Assembly (NCBI GenBank): GCA_000729835.1
Contig: JFHB01000235.1
Span: 1-45,030 of the forward strand
Source of the DNA: Atkinsonella hypoxylon
Taxonomy: Eukaryota > Ascomycota > Sordariomycetes > Hypocreales > Clavicipitaceae
DNA: 45,030 nt
Direction of reading: 5' to 3'
Shown: positions 23,579 through 34,786 of the stretch, piece after piece
How the letters are laid out: every line of letters starts with the position of its first letter
Numbering within the stretch: position 1 is the stretch's first letter
Notes under the pieces: generated by a model
Database searches by the model: none
What the model was told of the DNA's origin: nothing
What the model saw: the letters and a program-made list of their open reading frames with translations, nothing else
Program-made: the position numbers and the translations under genes

Positions 23579-24101
23579 TATCAAAAGGGAGATAGAAGAG
23601 ATAACAGAAGAGAGAGAAGATAAAGAAGCTTCTAGTGTGTAGAAGAGTGTAAATTGCTTGCTTAATTCCTCTAACTTAGGAGAGAGGAAGCTGCCTATAT
23701 ATAGCTAATTCTTAGAGAGGAAGAAAAAGAAGAGAAGAAGGAAAAACAAGAAGGGGGATAGCTAAATACCCAAAAATCCTGCAGCTTATAGAGCGAGAGA
23801 ATTCTAAGAGATACTAAGTGATCTATTGTACTGCCTCTATAAGAGGGGCTAATATTAGTGTATATAGAGCTCTATAACAAAGGAAAGATAATAGACTAGA
23901 TAATCCCTATTGTATTCTATCCTAGTCCACTACACCTACTTGTTTCCTACACTTAGTTGTTATAACTAAGTTCCTTTATACTACTGTTAAAGTAGTAGTA
24001 CTAGTAACAGCTATTAAAGTTAATATTGCGTAAAGCTAGCGATATTAGTATTGCTAGTGTTGTAGCCACTTTTAGCACTAGTGTTAAAGCTACTTTTAAT
24101 A
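23579..24101 (-). repeat. 3' LTR of element D (left end)
   Basis: 523 bp. Heavily mutated at its right end: for example GCTACTTTTAATA against GCTACTTTTGATA in the other LTR. Confidence 0.92.
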
Positions 24102-24110
24102 TACCCCTCT
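24102..24110 (-). other. Polypurine tract of element D
   Basis: On the minus strand AGAGGGGTA abuts the 3' LTR. Confidence 0.7.
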
Positions 24111-24672
24111 AGATAGGTTGTTAGTTAATAAGCTATCTATTTCTCTTTAGAGTCTTTAAGCTCTTTAAGCTTAACAAGACTTTCTATATCTATAAGACTA
24201 AGTTAATTACAGAAGGTAATAAATTTTTAACTAATAAGAGCTTTAGTAAGTTTATTAGTAACTATATCTGCTGTTAGTGTATAAAAGAGCTAGAAGAGGC
24301 CTTCTTTATAGGCCTAATAAAGCTAACAGTTATAAACATTAATGTGTTTTAAAGCAGTCTTAATTTAAGGAATATTAAGAGTTATAAGATAAATTGTCTA
24401 AAGGTTATTACATTAGATAACAGAGGGTTAGTTACTAATATCTAGCTTAAGACCTAATTAGTTAAGAAGCCTAAATATAGAGATTAAGTCTTTTGCTGTT
24501 GTAAAAAGAGCTAAAAGCTCTACTTCTGTAGAGAAAGTTGTAACTATAGGTTGCTTAGTTGCTTACTAACTAATTGCTCCACTAAAGAGACTAAAGAAAG
24601 AGCCTTATAACAATTTATAGGTTTCTTTATTGTTAGCGTAAGCAGCATTAGAAGCTACTATAAGCTCTTATT
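24111..24672 (-). pseudogene. Element D RNase H remnant (C-terminal part)
   Basis: On the minus strand, reading through stops, the Copia RNase H tail is visible: an ALSTAAK-like segment, CNNLQTI (family: CDNQ), a KHINVYN block (family: KHIDI) and LTKAL, the usual end of Copia Pol. It is separated from the rest of D's pol by E1. Stop codons preclude expression. Confidence 0.75.
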
Positions 24673-24915
24673 TGTTACAGTAGAATCCGACGTAGGTTTG
24701 TTGGAAGTGACGATAGGTTGTTGGATTCAATAGGTTATGCAATAAATTGTAAGAGGAGTTGTAAGAGCTTCTGTGAGGAGCATCTAGTAATAGTGTTCTA
24801 GTGAATAATAGTTAATTGTTTAATCTAACTACTTAAGTGTTGCTTCTAACTACTTATATATAATTGCAGTTATATACACTAGTAACCTATAGGTCTATAG
24901 GATTATTCTATAATA
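24673..24915 (-). repeat. 3' LTR of E1 (left end)
   Basis: 243 bp. The inner end keeps TGTTACAG; the outer transcriptional start end is RIP-mutated (GGATTATTCTATAATA for an original like GGATTATCCCGTAACA). Confidence 0.93.
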
Positions 24916-27760
24916 AGTGCTGCTTCTACAAAAAAGATTAGCTGTTCTAGCTGTTCTAAAAATTAATTGTTAGTTGTTAGAAAGTGTATTAGATTAAACT
25001 AAATAACTTGTTAATCTAGCTGTTATAAAAGGCATAGAAAGGTAGTTATTGTTTTATTGTGTAAGTATATATTGTTATTGTTGTAGTACAATCTATAGCG
25101 TAGGTTGCTATATTTATATATTTTTCTGTACACTTATAATGCCTAAATTACACTTATAATCTAGTAACTATTAAATCTATATATTAAATTAATAGATTTC
25201 CTTAAACCTAATAGAGCGTTAAAGCTTATTCTATATTCTATATATAAGTAAAGTTATATAAAATTATTCTAGATAATATTAAATCCTATAAATTAATCTT
25301 ATATAATAAAGCTAATTTATTAAATCTATATAGTATATTCTTTATATAAGATTATTCTATATAGTGTTAAAAGTATTAAAAATTAATCTATATTAAAGTA
25401 AATTTTCTATTAGATCCCTTTAGTGTATTTCTCTATATATATACAGCTTATTTTAATCCTTAAGCATTAGTAATAGCAGTAAATTGTTAGTTAGTTATAG
25501 TAAGCTGTTAGTTCTCTCTAGAAAGTAAAGCTAAAGGACGTTACTAGCAGCTTTAAAGAGAGTTTTGCTTAAGAGATACTAGTTTTACACTTAGTAGGTA
25601 TTTCTACTAGTTTACCTACAGCTAGCCTCTTAGTTAGCGTTTTTACCTTAGTTAGTGTTAGCTTTACTGTAGAAGGTATCTTTTATAGAATTAATAAAGA
25701 GAAATACATTAAAGATAGGTTAATTAAAATAAACTAAGCACTTCTTCTATATTAAATAGTGCTAAATCTATTACTAAAGAGGCCTTATGCAGCAATAGGC
25801 TAGTTAGCTAAGTGTTCTAAGAAGTCTATATAAATATAGTTAATTTTATATTATAAGCGTCTACTTTCTATCTATAGTATATTAATATTACTAGTAACCT
25901 TTAGTAAGGTTTTATTTTTATTAATAACGTTATTAATACCTTTATTAAATTAACTTATACTATCTAGTTAGTTATATATACTGCAGATAGTAGTTTATAA
26001 TTTATTAAACTACTTATTAAATAGACCTCCTTTAGCCTTTATTTTAATTTAGTTAATCTTTTTATTTAACTTATTAATTTTAGTAATATAAAGGTTAAGT
26101 TACTTCTATATAGCGTTACTACTTATAGAAGTGTTCTTAAGGTAGACTTTAATTATTTCCTTAGCGTTAAATTTATACTTCTTCTAAAGAAGACTATTAT
26201 ACTAGCTCTAGGATTGCACCTTAGCTAATAGAATAAAGAGTAAGTCTATACAGCTAATACTAGCTAAAGCATCTATAATAGTGCTATTAATCCTGCTAAA
26301 TTTATTAAAGAAGTAAATAGTAAGTAACACTACTTATAACAGTAAACTAGTAAATAAATCTACAGTAATAGTTTCTTTACCTCTTTTTACTATATTACTA
26401 CTATAGTATATAGTAGCTACTGCTTTTACCTATATCTTGCCTCTTCTAGCTACTTTAGCGTTACCTATAGATACTTTAGTATCTTTACCTTTATATTACT
26501 AGTTTTAGCGCTTTACTTTATAGTTATTATAAATCCTAAAGATATATATTACTATATTCTACTAGAGTAAGTAATATATATTATCTTTAGAGACCTTAAT
26601 GTTAGTTTTATCTATTATACTGCCTTTAAGGGTAAATTTATAGGTATAAGTGTAAATAGTATTTTCTATATTCTATACCTTTTCTTTAGCTCTATTAGTG
26701 TAGTAATACTAACTATAATCTTCTATAATAAGCTCTACATTAGTAATATTAATATTATCTTTAATTTCTATAGAAATAGTACTAAGAATAAACTTATTAA
26801 CTTTTAAGGTGCTCTTAGCACTTCTAGGTCTACTAAAAGTGCTATATAGGCAGCAGAAGTTAAATAATATAAGATAAGTTTTAATATTATCTAGCTCTAT
26901 AGCTACTATATTCCCTTTATAGTTATATTCCTACTCCTTAAACTTAAAACCTTTACTCTTAGCGTTAAAACTATTATTATAATTAATATATATATTAGAA
27001 GCAATATATTTTTCTTTAGGTTTAAATAGTAGCAGTATTATAGCTTAAGTGTAGTTACTATTATTATTCTCTTCTTAGAATAAGCTATTTAGGTTTACTA
27101 AAATTAATAATTTTAAACTACTAAAAGAAAAGAATAATAGTAGTAGATTTTCTATAGAAAGGATAGAAAGAGCTAGAAGTAGCTTTATAGAGGCTAGCTA
27201 GTTCTATAAGCTATAGAAATTTACTCTATAAACAGTCTATTGCCCTTAGTGTAGTATTTTAGTGTTTAACTATTAGAAGTAGCTAAATAATAGCCTAAAG
27301 AGATAGAAAGAGCAATAGCTATAATAGTATTAATAAATTTATAAGATTTTATAATATATAAAGGTATAAGGAAAAGGTTATATAGTAGAAAGCGCAAAAA
27401 TTTATAAAAGTAAAGGTAAATTTATAGGAAAAGTAGGTTAAAACAACAGTATATAGATTTATAGGTATTTTCTTTTTAACCTTCTATAATTCTATAATAT
27501 AGGTTAATTTTAATAGTTTTAATAATAATAAATAAGGATATAAGGAAAGAGATACTAAGGGATTTAAAACAATCTATTATATAATAAAGGAAATTAAGAC
27601 TTATAAAGAAAAGAGTTAGTAGTAAGCTTCTACTAGCTAATTTAAAGCTTTCTAGTAAGCTATATTACCCTTTTAATAACACTAATACTCTTCTTCTTAA
27701 TTTATAAAGTGTTTCTATAGATATTTATTTATAATTTTAGAAGCGTTAACTTTAAGCTTA
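24916..27760 (-). other. Unexplained 3' segment of E1
   Basis: About 2.8 kb lies between the integrase/chromodomain end and the 3' LTR. No retroelement domain is recognised. On the minus strand a stretch at about 26600-26950 has few stops and reads coding-like (it includes ELIIEDYS and KFTLKGSIIDKTNIKV); the opposite strand is also fairly open in places, so the coding strand is uncertain. Possible explanations are an extra 3' ORF of the family, captured host DNA, or a further old insertion. Confidence 0.45.
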
Positions 27761-28515
27761 TTTTTAGCAATCTATTAGTTATCTTTAGTAAAGAACTCTC
27801 TCTATTGTATAAGGAATTCTAGATATAGCTTACTTAACCTACTGCAGAAACATTAGATTTAATAGGTATAAATTCGCTTAATTTCCTAATAGTTCTCTGT
27901 ACTAAACCCTTCTATTGCAATTAGCAGTAGTAGTTGCTCTTTCTAGTTAAAAGAGTCTTTACTTTATCTTAGCTTCTAAAGGTAAGCTACTAATACTACT
28001 AGATATATATATAAATCTAGTAGGAAATCTAGGCAAAACAACAATAGACTTACTTTTACAAGAACCTTATATAGCTCTACCTATTAAGAAGACTATTTCT
28101 TTTTTAGCTTTTCTAGAAGTATATATCCTTAGTGTAATTATAGGTAGACTATATTCTCTACTTTAATGTTAATAGGCTTATACTAAGCGTTATATTTAAT
28201 CTTACTTAAGGCATTTACTATACTAATAGCTGTTTCTACCTCTTGCTAGTATAGCTTCTAAAGTATAGCTATATTGCTTATATCTATTCTATCGCTAGGA
28301 ACGTTATCTAATTAGATTAGATTAACAACAGTAGTTAGTTAGAAACTATACATAAGTTCGTTAGAGGAAATCCCTATACTAGCTGCTACTGCGTTGTTAA
28401 GTTAGTGCTGTAGTGCTGGAAGTATTGCAGTCTATAGCGTATCTAGATTTGTAACTGTATAGTATTAAACAGCAACAATAACTGTCTAATTCTTCCGTTC
28501 AGCTGTTCTATCTGT
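27761..28515 (-). pseudogene. E1 integrase C-terminal half with GPY/F region and chromodomain-like end
   Basis: Reading the minus strand through stops from about 28515: an ERKN-TV segment (family: SERTNQT), ILPALQH-LNNAV, ISSNELMYSF, then YKPINIKVENIVYL-LH-GY, a GPY/F-type block (-VELYKVL-KVS) ending near 27970, IHPV-SVAHL-like text, and near 27800-27840 a WVGY....TW-like chromodomain remnant. These are the hallmarks of Ty3/Gypsy integrase of the chromovirus type. In chromoviruses the chromodomain targets insertion to heterochromatin. The DD-E catalytic part is absent because of the upstream deletion. Confidence 0.7.
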
Positions 28516-29347
28516 CCTAAGGCTTAGGTGTAGTCTCTATCTTCTAGGCTAAGTATTGTTGCTCTGCCTAAAGAGCAGCGATTTTGTTGTTTAATTCTCT
28601 CTATAATCCACTGATTTTGTTGATTAATTCTCCCCTAATTCCACTAATTTACCTACTAATTTCCGCAGAAAAACCTACAAGCTATTCTAGTAAGGGGTTC
28701 CCTTTTCTAAGTAGATTTACTGCTTTCTCTACTTTATACTCTAGCCTAAAGGTATAAAACCTTTAGTAGGCCTACAAAAGCAGTAAGATTTTAGCTAGTT
28801 CTTTAATTAGTAAGTTCTTCCTAGTAGTTTAAGGTATATCTAATAGATCTAGGTCCTTAGTAAGCAGTATAAATCTAGATCTCTATACTTACTTTCCTTT
28901 AATATTCTAGGTAGAACTAGCACTAGCTTTATAGATAGTGTCTCCTAAGCTGTTAAATCTAGATAATCTAGCCTTAGCTTTTCCTTTTAGCATTACTGTT
29001 AGTAAATCTATAAGGAGTCTAGTAGATTTAGCCTTATTAATAATTCTATTAATCTACCTTTATACCTACTGTACTATAGAAGCGTTAATAGTATTCTAGT
29101 AAGAAGGTAGTTCTACTAGCTTAAGTTAGTTATATAATTTAAGCTGTTTATTAATAAATTTATAGTAAGTAAGATAAAGTAGTAGGCTTCTTTTCTTCTA
29201 AGGTATAAGATCTCTTTTTTAAATCTAGAAATCTAGATTTTAGCGGTAAAATTTATAGAATTAGTGTATAGTTTTAAGTTCTTTATTAGTAAAAAGAATA
29301 TAATTCCTTTTACTAAGCTCCTTCTAAAGTTACTCTATCTTAGATAT
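28516..29347 (-). pseudogene. E1 gag remnant
   Basis: Homologous to the gag of E2 (which starts ATG at 37501) and E3; here the start is ATA at 29347. The N-terminal part ends in a coiled-coil-like QQYLAQKIETTPKPQ segment near 28530, after which the sequence switches directly to integrase, while E3 continues with Gag. This marks the deletion point. Confidence 0.75.
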
Positions 29348-29409
29348 TGCAATTTTAGCTTTTTAAGCTTAAGGAGAGTTAGCAACAATTAGAAGTAATT
29401 ACTACTACT
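29348..29409 (-). other. E1 primer-binding region and short leader
   Basis: 62 bp between LTR and gag start, beginning on the minus strand with AGTAGTAGTAATTACTTC. It does not match initiator tRNA-Met; the priming tRNA was not identified. Confidence 0.5.
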
Positions 29410-29652
29410 TATTACAGTAGGATCTAACGTAAGTTTATTAGAAGTAACAATAGGTTATTAGATTTAATAGGTTATATAATAAATCGTAAGAGGAGTTATA
29501 AGAGCTTCTGTAAGGAGCATCTAGTAATAGTGTTCTAGTAAATAATAGTTAATTGTTCAATCTAACTACTTAAGTGTTGCTTCTAACTACTTATACATAA
29601 TTGCGGTTATATGCACTAGTGACCTGCGGGTCTGTAGGATTATCCTATAATA
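29410..29652 (-). repeat. 5' LTR of E1 (right end)
   Basis: 243 bp. Its 5' outer portion keeps GC-rich sequence (GACCTGCGGGTCTG at about 29621) that is mutated in the left LTR. Confidence 0.93.
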
Positions 29653-29657
29653 TTATT

Positions 29658-30720
29658 AGTTGCTATTAGAGAATTAAATAGCAAGAAATTAAGTAAGAAA
29701 GAGGTAAATAACTACTTCTATAGCTACTTTATAGTGATATTTAGAGGGATTCTAAAGGTGCTTAAAGAGTCTAAATACAGTAAGAGCTATATCTAGCCTT
29801 ATTATTATAGAAGGGTAGTTAATAGAACTAACAAGCTTTTAATACTAGTATATCTATTAAGAAGAGGCTTGTTGCTAGTTCCTTTTAAGTTGTTGTTCTA
29901 GAATTAGGTAGGTTTTCTTAGGTATCTTTCTAGAGAGAAATTCGTTAGCGATTTTCTCTATATAAGAGTTTTGTAAAAGCTAGGTCTTTTAAAGCTTTTA
30001 ATTGCAGATAATTTAAATTCTAAGAAACTACTTTAAATCCCCTAGGATCTTTATCTTATAACTATCTTAAAGTCCTTATATAATTCCTTATGCCTTATCC
30101 CTATTTTTAGATTAGAAGATAAGTACAATATTATCTATAAAGTAGAAGATAACTACTGTATCTAAAATTATAATGTAAGGGTCTTCTATAACTACCTATA
30201 GTTATAGTCTTTAAAGGGTTAAAGAGAGATCTTTCTACTAGAGATAGAGGGACCTCCTTAGGCTATATAGAGCTCTAAGAAGCAATAAAGCCTATTCTAG
30301 TTTCTTAAATCCATTAGGATAATTAATGTAAATAGTTTTATCTTAAAGACTATTAGTAAAGGCAGAAACAGTGTCTATTTAGATAGAATTAAGGTTAAAT
30401 TTAGTTAGAATTGCTATAAGGATTTAAAAGGATCTAGCTGTAAGGGTTGCTATATAAGTCTCTTTTAAGCTTATAGGTTAAAGGTCTTCTTTTATATAGA
30501 TTCTAGCTTTAAATTAAGTAAGGTATCTATACTTATTAAATTTATACTTAAAGACCTAGGTAAGAGGAATTAGCTTATATCTAGTAGAAAGGTCTATAAC
30601 TAGTGTTAGTTAAAAGGTTCCTTTTTCTTAGTTATTATTAAATTCCTTTATTACTGCCTCTTTAAACTTATTAATAAATTAGTGCTATTATAGTTCTTTT
30701 TAGTTCCTAGGTTTAAAGGG
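29658..30720 (-). pseudogene. Element D reverse transcriptase remnant
   Basis: On the minus strand: a Copia RT N-terminus (RYKLIPLTQVFKYKFNK near 30590), ARIYIK, NSIQIDTVSAF (family: MDVKTAFL), ALYSLRRS (family: YGLKQSP), and the catalytic YVDD read as F-I-D-N at 30146-30126 (both changes G to A). The block GDLKYFLELEI follows. RT then runs into the E1 insertion at 29657. Confidence 0.83.
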
Positions 30721-31300
30721 AAGATTCTATTAATAAAGTCTTTCCTTTATACTTAGTAGAAAGCTACTAGTAAAGGTAAAGTTAGAAGAATTATAAGTAG
30801 CTAGTCTTACTAACCTATAAGGGTTAGTTAGTTGTAGAAGCTGTTAAGGAAGAGACTAAGGCTCTAGACTTAGTGTTAGTAACTAGAAAGGTTTTTATTG
30901 TTAAAGAGGTTCTTTATCTATAAAGGGTTCTATAGAGGAAGTAAAGTCTTAGTATTCTTCTAGGTTTAATATAGGTAGAAGCTGCACTTCTATAAGTATA
31001 GTTAGTTAGAAGTCTTTAAATTTAAAGGTTAACTTAATGTATACTAAAAGCTAGATTTAAACCTTTTGTTCTTACTAAATAAGTTGCTTTTTATATAGAT
31101 TATAGAAGGAAGATTTATTAAAAGTAATGTCTTTTACTCTTTTAATCTTGTTTTTTATTAAAATCTAGATATAAAAGATATTTAAGAAATTATAACTAAC
31201 TAAGTAACTAATCTCTATATAGAGTAAAGTTTTAAGTTCTTATTTAGCTGTATTCTTAAGAGCTTCTATTGTAAGAGAATAAGCTCTATAACTAAAGGCT
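30721..31300 (-). pseudogene. Element D integrase-RT linker remnant
   Basis: Low-complexity P/Q/E-rich text on the minus strand between integrase and RT, as is usual in Copia. It contains several stops and no domain. Confidence 0.6.
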
Positions 31301-32040
31301 TTAAGGAAAGAGATATTTAGCTTAAGGAAGCTAGAATATCTAGTATCTTTATTGTTTTTAGAAAGCTAAGTATAGAATACCTAAAAAGGGGTCTTTTAAT
31401 CTATACCTTATTAAGGGGTTCTATTATATAAGAACGTTACTGTTTTCTAGAGTTTAGGCTATAATTTAGAAGGTAAATTTAAGGAAAGCTATAAGGTTCT
31501 AGCTTTAGTAGCTATTATACCCTTTAATCTTTTAGCTTAACTGTTTTAGGCTAAGGTATATAGTGCTATTAGCTTGTCTTTAATTCCTTATTGCTAAATC
31601 TAGGTTGTATAGTCTTATTAAAGACCTCTTTTGTTGTCTTAATAGATAATATAGATATTTAGTTGCTACTATCTCTTTATATAGTTATTAAAGACTTTAA
31701 GCTTTAAGACTAACTCTTTTTAAGTTAAAGAAAATAAAGAATAATATATAATTATCTTTATAAAATTATTCTTTATTAGAAGAGCTAAATTAAAACTATT
31801 ATATCCTTATTCTAGTTTAAAGATATTAATAAAGACTTTCTAGAAGGGCTTAGGACTAAAGCCTAAAGGTAGTTCTTTATTAATTTTCCTAGATACCTTA
31901 GAAAGAGAATAAGCTTTACATTTAATTTTTATAAATCTAGTAATCTTAGCTTCTATAGTTGCTTCTACTAGGTGTTTAAGAGCTTCCTTATTAAGATACC
32001 CTAATTATTAATGCTATAGGTCTACTAAAGCTAAGGAAGT
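31301..32040 (-). pseudogene. Element D integrase remnant
   Basis: On the minus strand, LGYLNKEALKHLVEA (pre-integrase H..LGH) begins near 32020. It is followed by a catalytic region with VFINIFKLE (first Asp changed to Asn), IIYQDN-type second acidic site, A-NG-AERL-like third acidic site, and RTP in the C-terminal part, in the order normal for Copia. Stops are common. Confidence 0.75.
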
Positions 32041-33600
32041 TAAAAAGAAACTATTAAGTTAATTGTTAATTTCGTTAAATTTAATAGTTAGTTGCTTATA
32101 GTTCTTTATTGTTTAGAAGAGGTTACTTAAGTCTTTTATAACCTAACCTATCTTTAGATTCTAGTTATATCTAGCTTATAGAAGCTTATTTAGGCTTACT
32201 ACATTAGTGTAAAATATAGAAATAAAGGCAACCTATTAAAGTAAGAAGAGTTCTTTGTTAGTTCTAATAAGAACGCAGCTATATCCTAGAATAAAAAGGC
32301 TTAAATCTCTAGTAAAGATCTATTGTGTTGTAGTAGCTTCCTTATAATCTAATAACCTATCTAGGTTATTAGTTATATAGATATTAGAGCTAGAATTAAG
32401 AATCTAGAAGTCCCTTAAAGAATAAAGGGTATTTAAATTACTAAATAAAGAAAATAGATTAGTAAAGGTAGAACTAATAACTAGATTTAAGGAAGAAGAT
32501 AAAGAAGATCCCTTAGGAAGAACATTATTGCTAATAAATAGATTATCCTTTTTTAATGTATATATTACCTTCTTTATAGACTTATTATTCTTAAGTTTTT
32601 ATTAAATAGATTTAATAGTCTTTTTGTTAGGTTTTTAGTCTTTTAGTCTATTATTACTTACTAAGTAATAATACTTACTATACTTATAAGATTTTCTATA
32701 GATATATATAAGATTTAAATTTAAATTTAGTGGATTTAGCTGTTTTAAAGAAGAAGAAGGAGCTTTTTAGTCCTAAAAGTTAGTAAAGGATCTATTATTA
32801 TTAGCCTTTATTTAGCTTTCAAAAAGATCTACAATTTAGTGGCTATTTAGTATCTTTTCCTTCTAATTAGGCTTATTAGAGATTAATTTATCTCTAATCC
32901 TATTGTGCTAATAGGTTAAAAAGGAAGGGTTAATTTACTAAACAGCATTAAGGAAGTCTAAAGTTAGCTAAAGATTGTAGGTATCTAGAAGATTAATTTG
33001 CTGTACTTCTAAAAGTACCTTCTTGTAGAAAGTAATAAATTCCTTTATTTTAGTTCTAGAAGGGCTCTTTAAAACAGCTTTATATTAAGAGAGTACTTCT
33101 TTTTTGTTGTTCTAAGATATTAGCTTTAATTATTATTAAAGAAGAAGAATCTACTTAGCAATATTATGCTTATAGCTAATAGTTTTATAGTAGTTACTAA
33201 CTGTTTTAACTATCTATTGTTAGATACTGTTAAAGGCTTTCTTTTAGTTATAGTAGTCTTAGATCTTTATTTAATATTATATATAGAGGAACTATAGAAT
33301 AAAGAATTTATAGTTATTTAAATCTCCTACTATAGTAACCTTTTTATTAACATCCTTAGGTATTAGTTCTTATAGCTTAGTTAGTTCCTCTTTATTGTCC
33401 TCTGCTAGATCTAGGTAGTTTTAAACTCCTTTATTTGTTGCGTATTTTTTAATAACTAAAATCTAATAATTCTAGTCTCTTACTGTATAAAGTTAGTATT
33501 AAGCTGTTAATCTAAGCTCTATAGTGGAATCTATAGTGTAAGTTTAGGTATAAATCTAGTAAATTAATTAATAAAGAATCTATAATAGAATTCCGTTTTA
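32041..33600 (-). pseudogene. Element D gag and protease region remnant
   Basis: On the minus strand a Gag core is readable from about 33480 (NYQILVIKKYAT, LTKLQELIPKDVNKK) to about 32600. A tyrosine-rich segment near 32690 (KSYKYSKYYYL) looks like a CCHC knuckle with Cys and His changed to Tyr, typical of TGT to TAT and CAT to TAT mutation. A protease must lie between about 32550 and 32050, but its active site was not pinned down. The gag start codon was not identified. Confidence 0.6.
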
Positions 33601-33900
33601 TAATTAAAGTTAAATTTACTGTAGAATTTATTGTTAAAGTTAGTGTAAATTTAAGACTAAAAATTAATGTTATACTTTACTGTTAGATTTAAAACTAATA
33701 CTAAAAGAAAATTAAGAAGTTAATTTAAGGGAATTATTCTATTTTTAAAGATAAATTTAGAATAGAAGTTAGATTTTAAATTAGAGCAAAATCTATAGTG
33801 AAAATTAAGGCGCTTTTAGTAGTGTAACTGCTTAACTTATTGTTAAATTGTTGCAAGTGTTATCTCTTTAAAAAGGGGTTAATAACTAACTCCTTCTACT

Positions 33901-33930
33901 AACCCTCTAGGGTTAGGGTTAAGGTTAGGG
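33901..33930 (+). repeat. Telomere-like TTAGGG repeat in element D leader
   Basis: CTAGGG, TTAGGG, TTAAGG, TTAGGG in tandem (33907-33930), preceded by AACCCT so that AACCCT-CT-AGGGTT forms an inverted repeat. TTAGGG is the usual telomere unit of filamentous ascomycetes. Confidence 0.8.
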
Positions 33931-33960
33931 TTAATATTACATAATTAATATTAAAGAGGT

Positions 33961-34095
33961 TGTTATTGTAGTAAATAATAGAGAAAATGTTATTATTATT
34001 AATAATAAGAAAAGATATTATTGTTGTTAATAACAAGAAATTTATTATTGTTATTAATAATAAGAAAGTTATTATTGTTGTTAATAATAGAGAAA
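33961..34095. repeat. A/T-rich minisatellite in element D leader
   Basis: About five units of ~27-30 bp based on TTATTATTGTTGTTAATAAT plus AAGAAA, with small variations. Seen directly. Confidence 0.8.
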
Positions 34096-34250
34096 TTATA
34101 TAGTATAGTGTAAAGTATATAACTATATAATAAAAAGAGTGTTATTAAAGATACTAGGTATCTATAATAATATAATAATATAAATAGCTTTAGGGAGCTA
34201 AAGAAAATAATAGAGTTATTAAAAAGGTAAAGATGCTAAAGAAGAGCAAA

Positions 34251-34263
34251 CTAGGCTTATAAC
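34251..34263 (-). other. Primer-binding site of element D
   Basis: On the minus strand GTTATAAGCCTAG follows the 5' LTR. It matches the half initiator tRNA-Met primer (GTTATGAGCCCAG) with two transition changes. Confidence 0.75.
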
Positions 34264-34786
34264 TATTAAAAGGGAGATAGAAGAGATAATAGAAGAGAGA
34301 GAAAATAAAGAAGCTTCTAGTGTATAGAAGAGTGTAAATTGCTTGCTTAATTCCTCTAACTTAGGAGGGAGGAAGCTACCTATATATAGCTAATTCTTAA
34401 AGAGAAAGAAAAAGAAAAGAAGAAGGAAAAACAAGAAAGGGGATAGCTAAATACCTAAAAATTCTACAGCTTATAGAGCAAGAGAATTCTAAGAGATGCT
34501 AAGTGATCTATTGCACTACCTCTATAAGAGGGGCTAATATTGGTGTATATAGAGCTCTATAATAAAGGAAAGATAATAGACTAAATAACCCCTGTTATAT
34601 TCTATCCTAGTCCACTACACCTACTTGTTTCCTACACTTAGTTGTTGTAACTAAGTTCCTTTGTACTACTGTTGGAGTAGTAGTGCTAGTAACAGCTGTT
34701 GGAGCTGATGTTGCGTAAAGCTGGCGATGTTGGTATCGCTGGTGTTGTAGCCACTTTTGGCACTGGTGTTGAAGCTACTTTTGATA
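34264..34786 (-). repeat. 5' LTR of element D (right end)
   Basis: 523 bp. The part from about 34650 to 34786 is almost unmutated (GTTGGAGTAG, GCTGGCGATG), while the rest is A/T-converted. Confidence 0.92.

Larger units (their letters stand above)
24673..29652 (-). mobile_element. Element E1: internally deleted Ty3/Gypsy retrotransposon, minus orientation
   Basis: Two 243-bp LTRs (TGTTAC...GTAACA type) and a perfect TSD TTATT (24668-24672 and 29653-29657) delimit 4980 bp. On the minus strand the order is LTR, gag N-terminal part, then directly the C-terminal half of integrase, a chromodomain-like segment and a ~2.8-kb 3' segment with no recognised domain. Protease, RT, RNase H and the integrase catalytic core are missing. 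The related copy E3 does carry RT, so E1 is a deletion derivative. Confidence 0.88.
33601..34250 (-). other. Element D untranslated leader
   Basis: A/T-rich leader without a recognised frame. It contains the telomere-like repeat block (33901-33930) and a minisatellite (33961-34095), listed separately. Confidence 0.6.
23579..34786 (-). mobile_element. Element D: Copia retrotransposon of a second family, minus orientation, containing E1
   Basis: Two LTRs of 523 bp with ends TATCAAAAG/CTTTTGATA (TGTCA/TGACA before RIP) are flanked by CAGCT on both sides (23574-23578 and 34787-34791). Reading on the minus strand the order is LTR, PBS, leader, gag, integrase, RT, RNase H, polypurine tract, LTR, which defines Copia. 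Gypsy E1 (24673-29652) interrupts it between RT and RNase H. Without E1 the element is about 6.2 kb. All coding parts are destroyed by stops. Confidence 0.92.

Noticed and set aside
33961..34095. Possible CRISPR-like array
   Set aside because: The units are directly adjacent, A/T-rich and have no spacers; it is a minisatellite in a eukaryotic retroelement.
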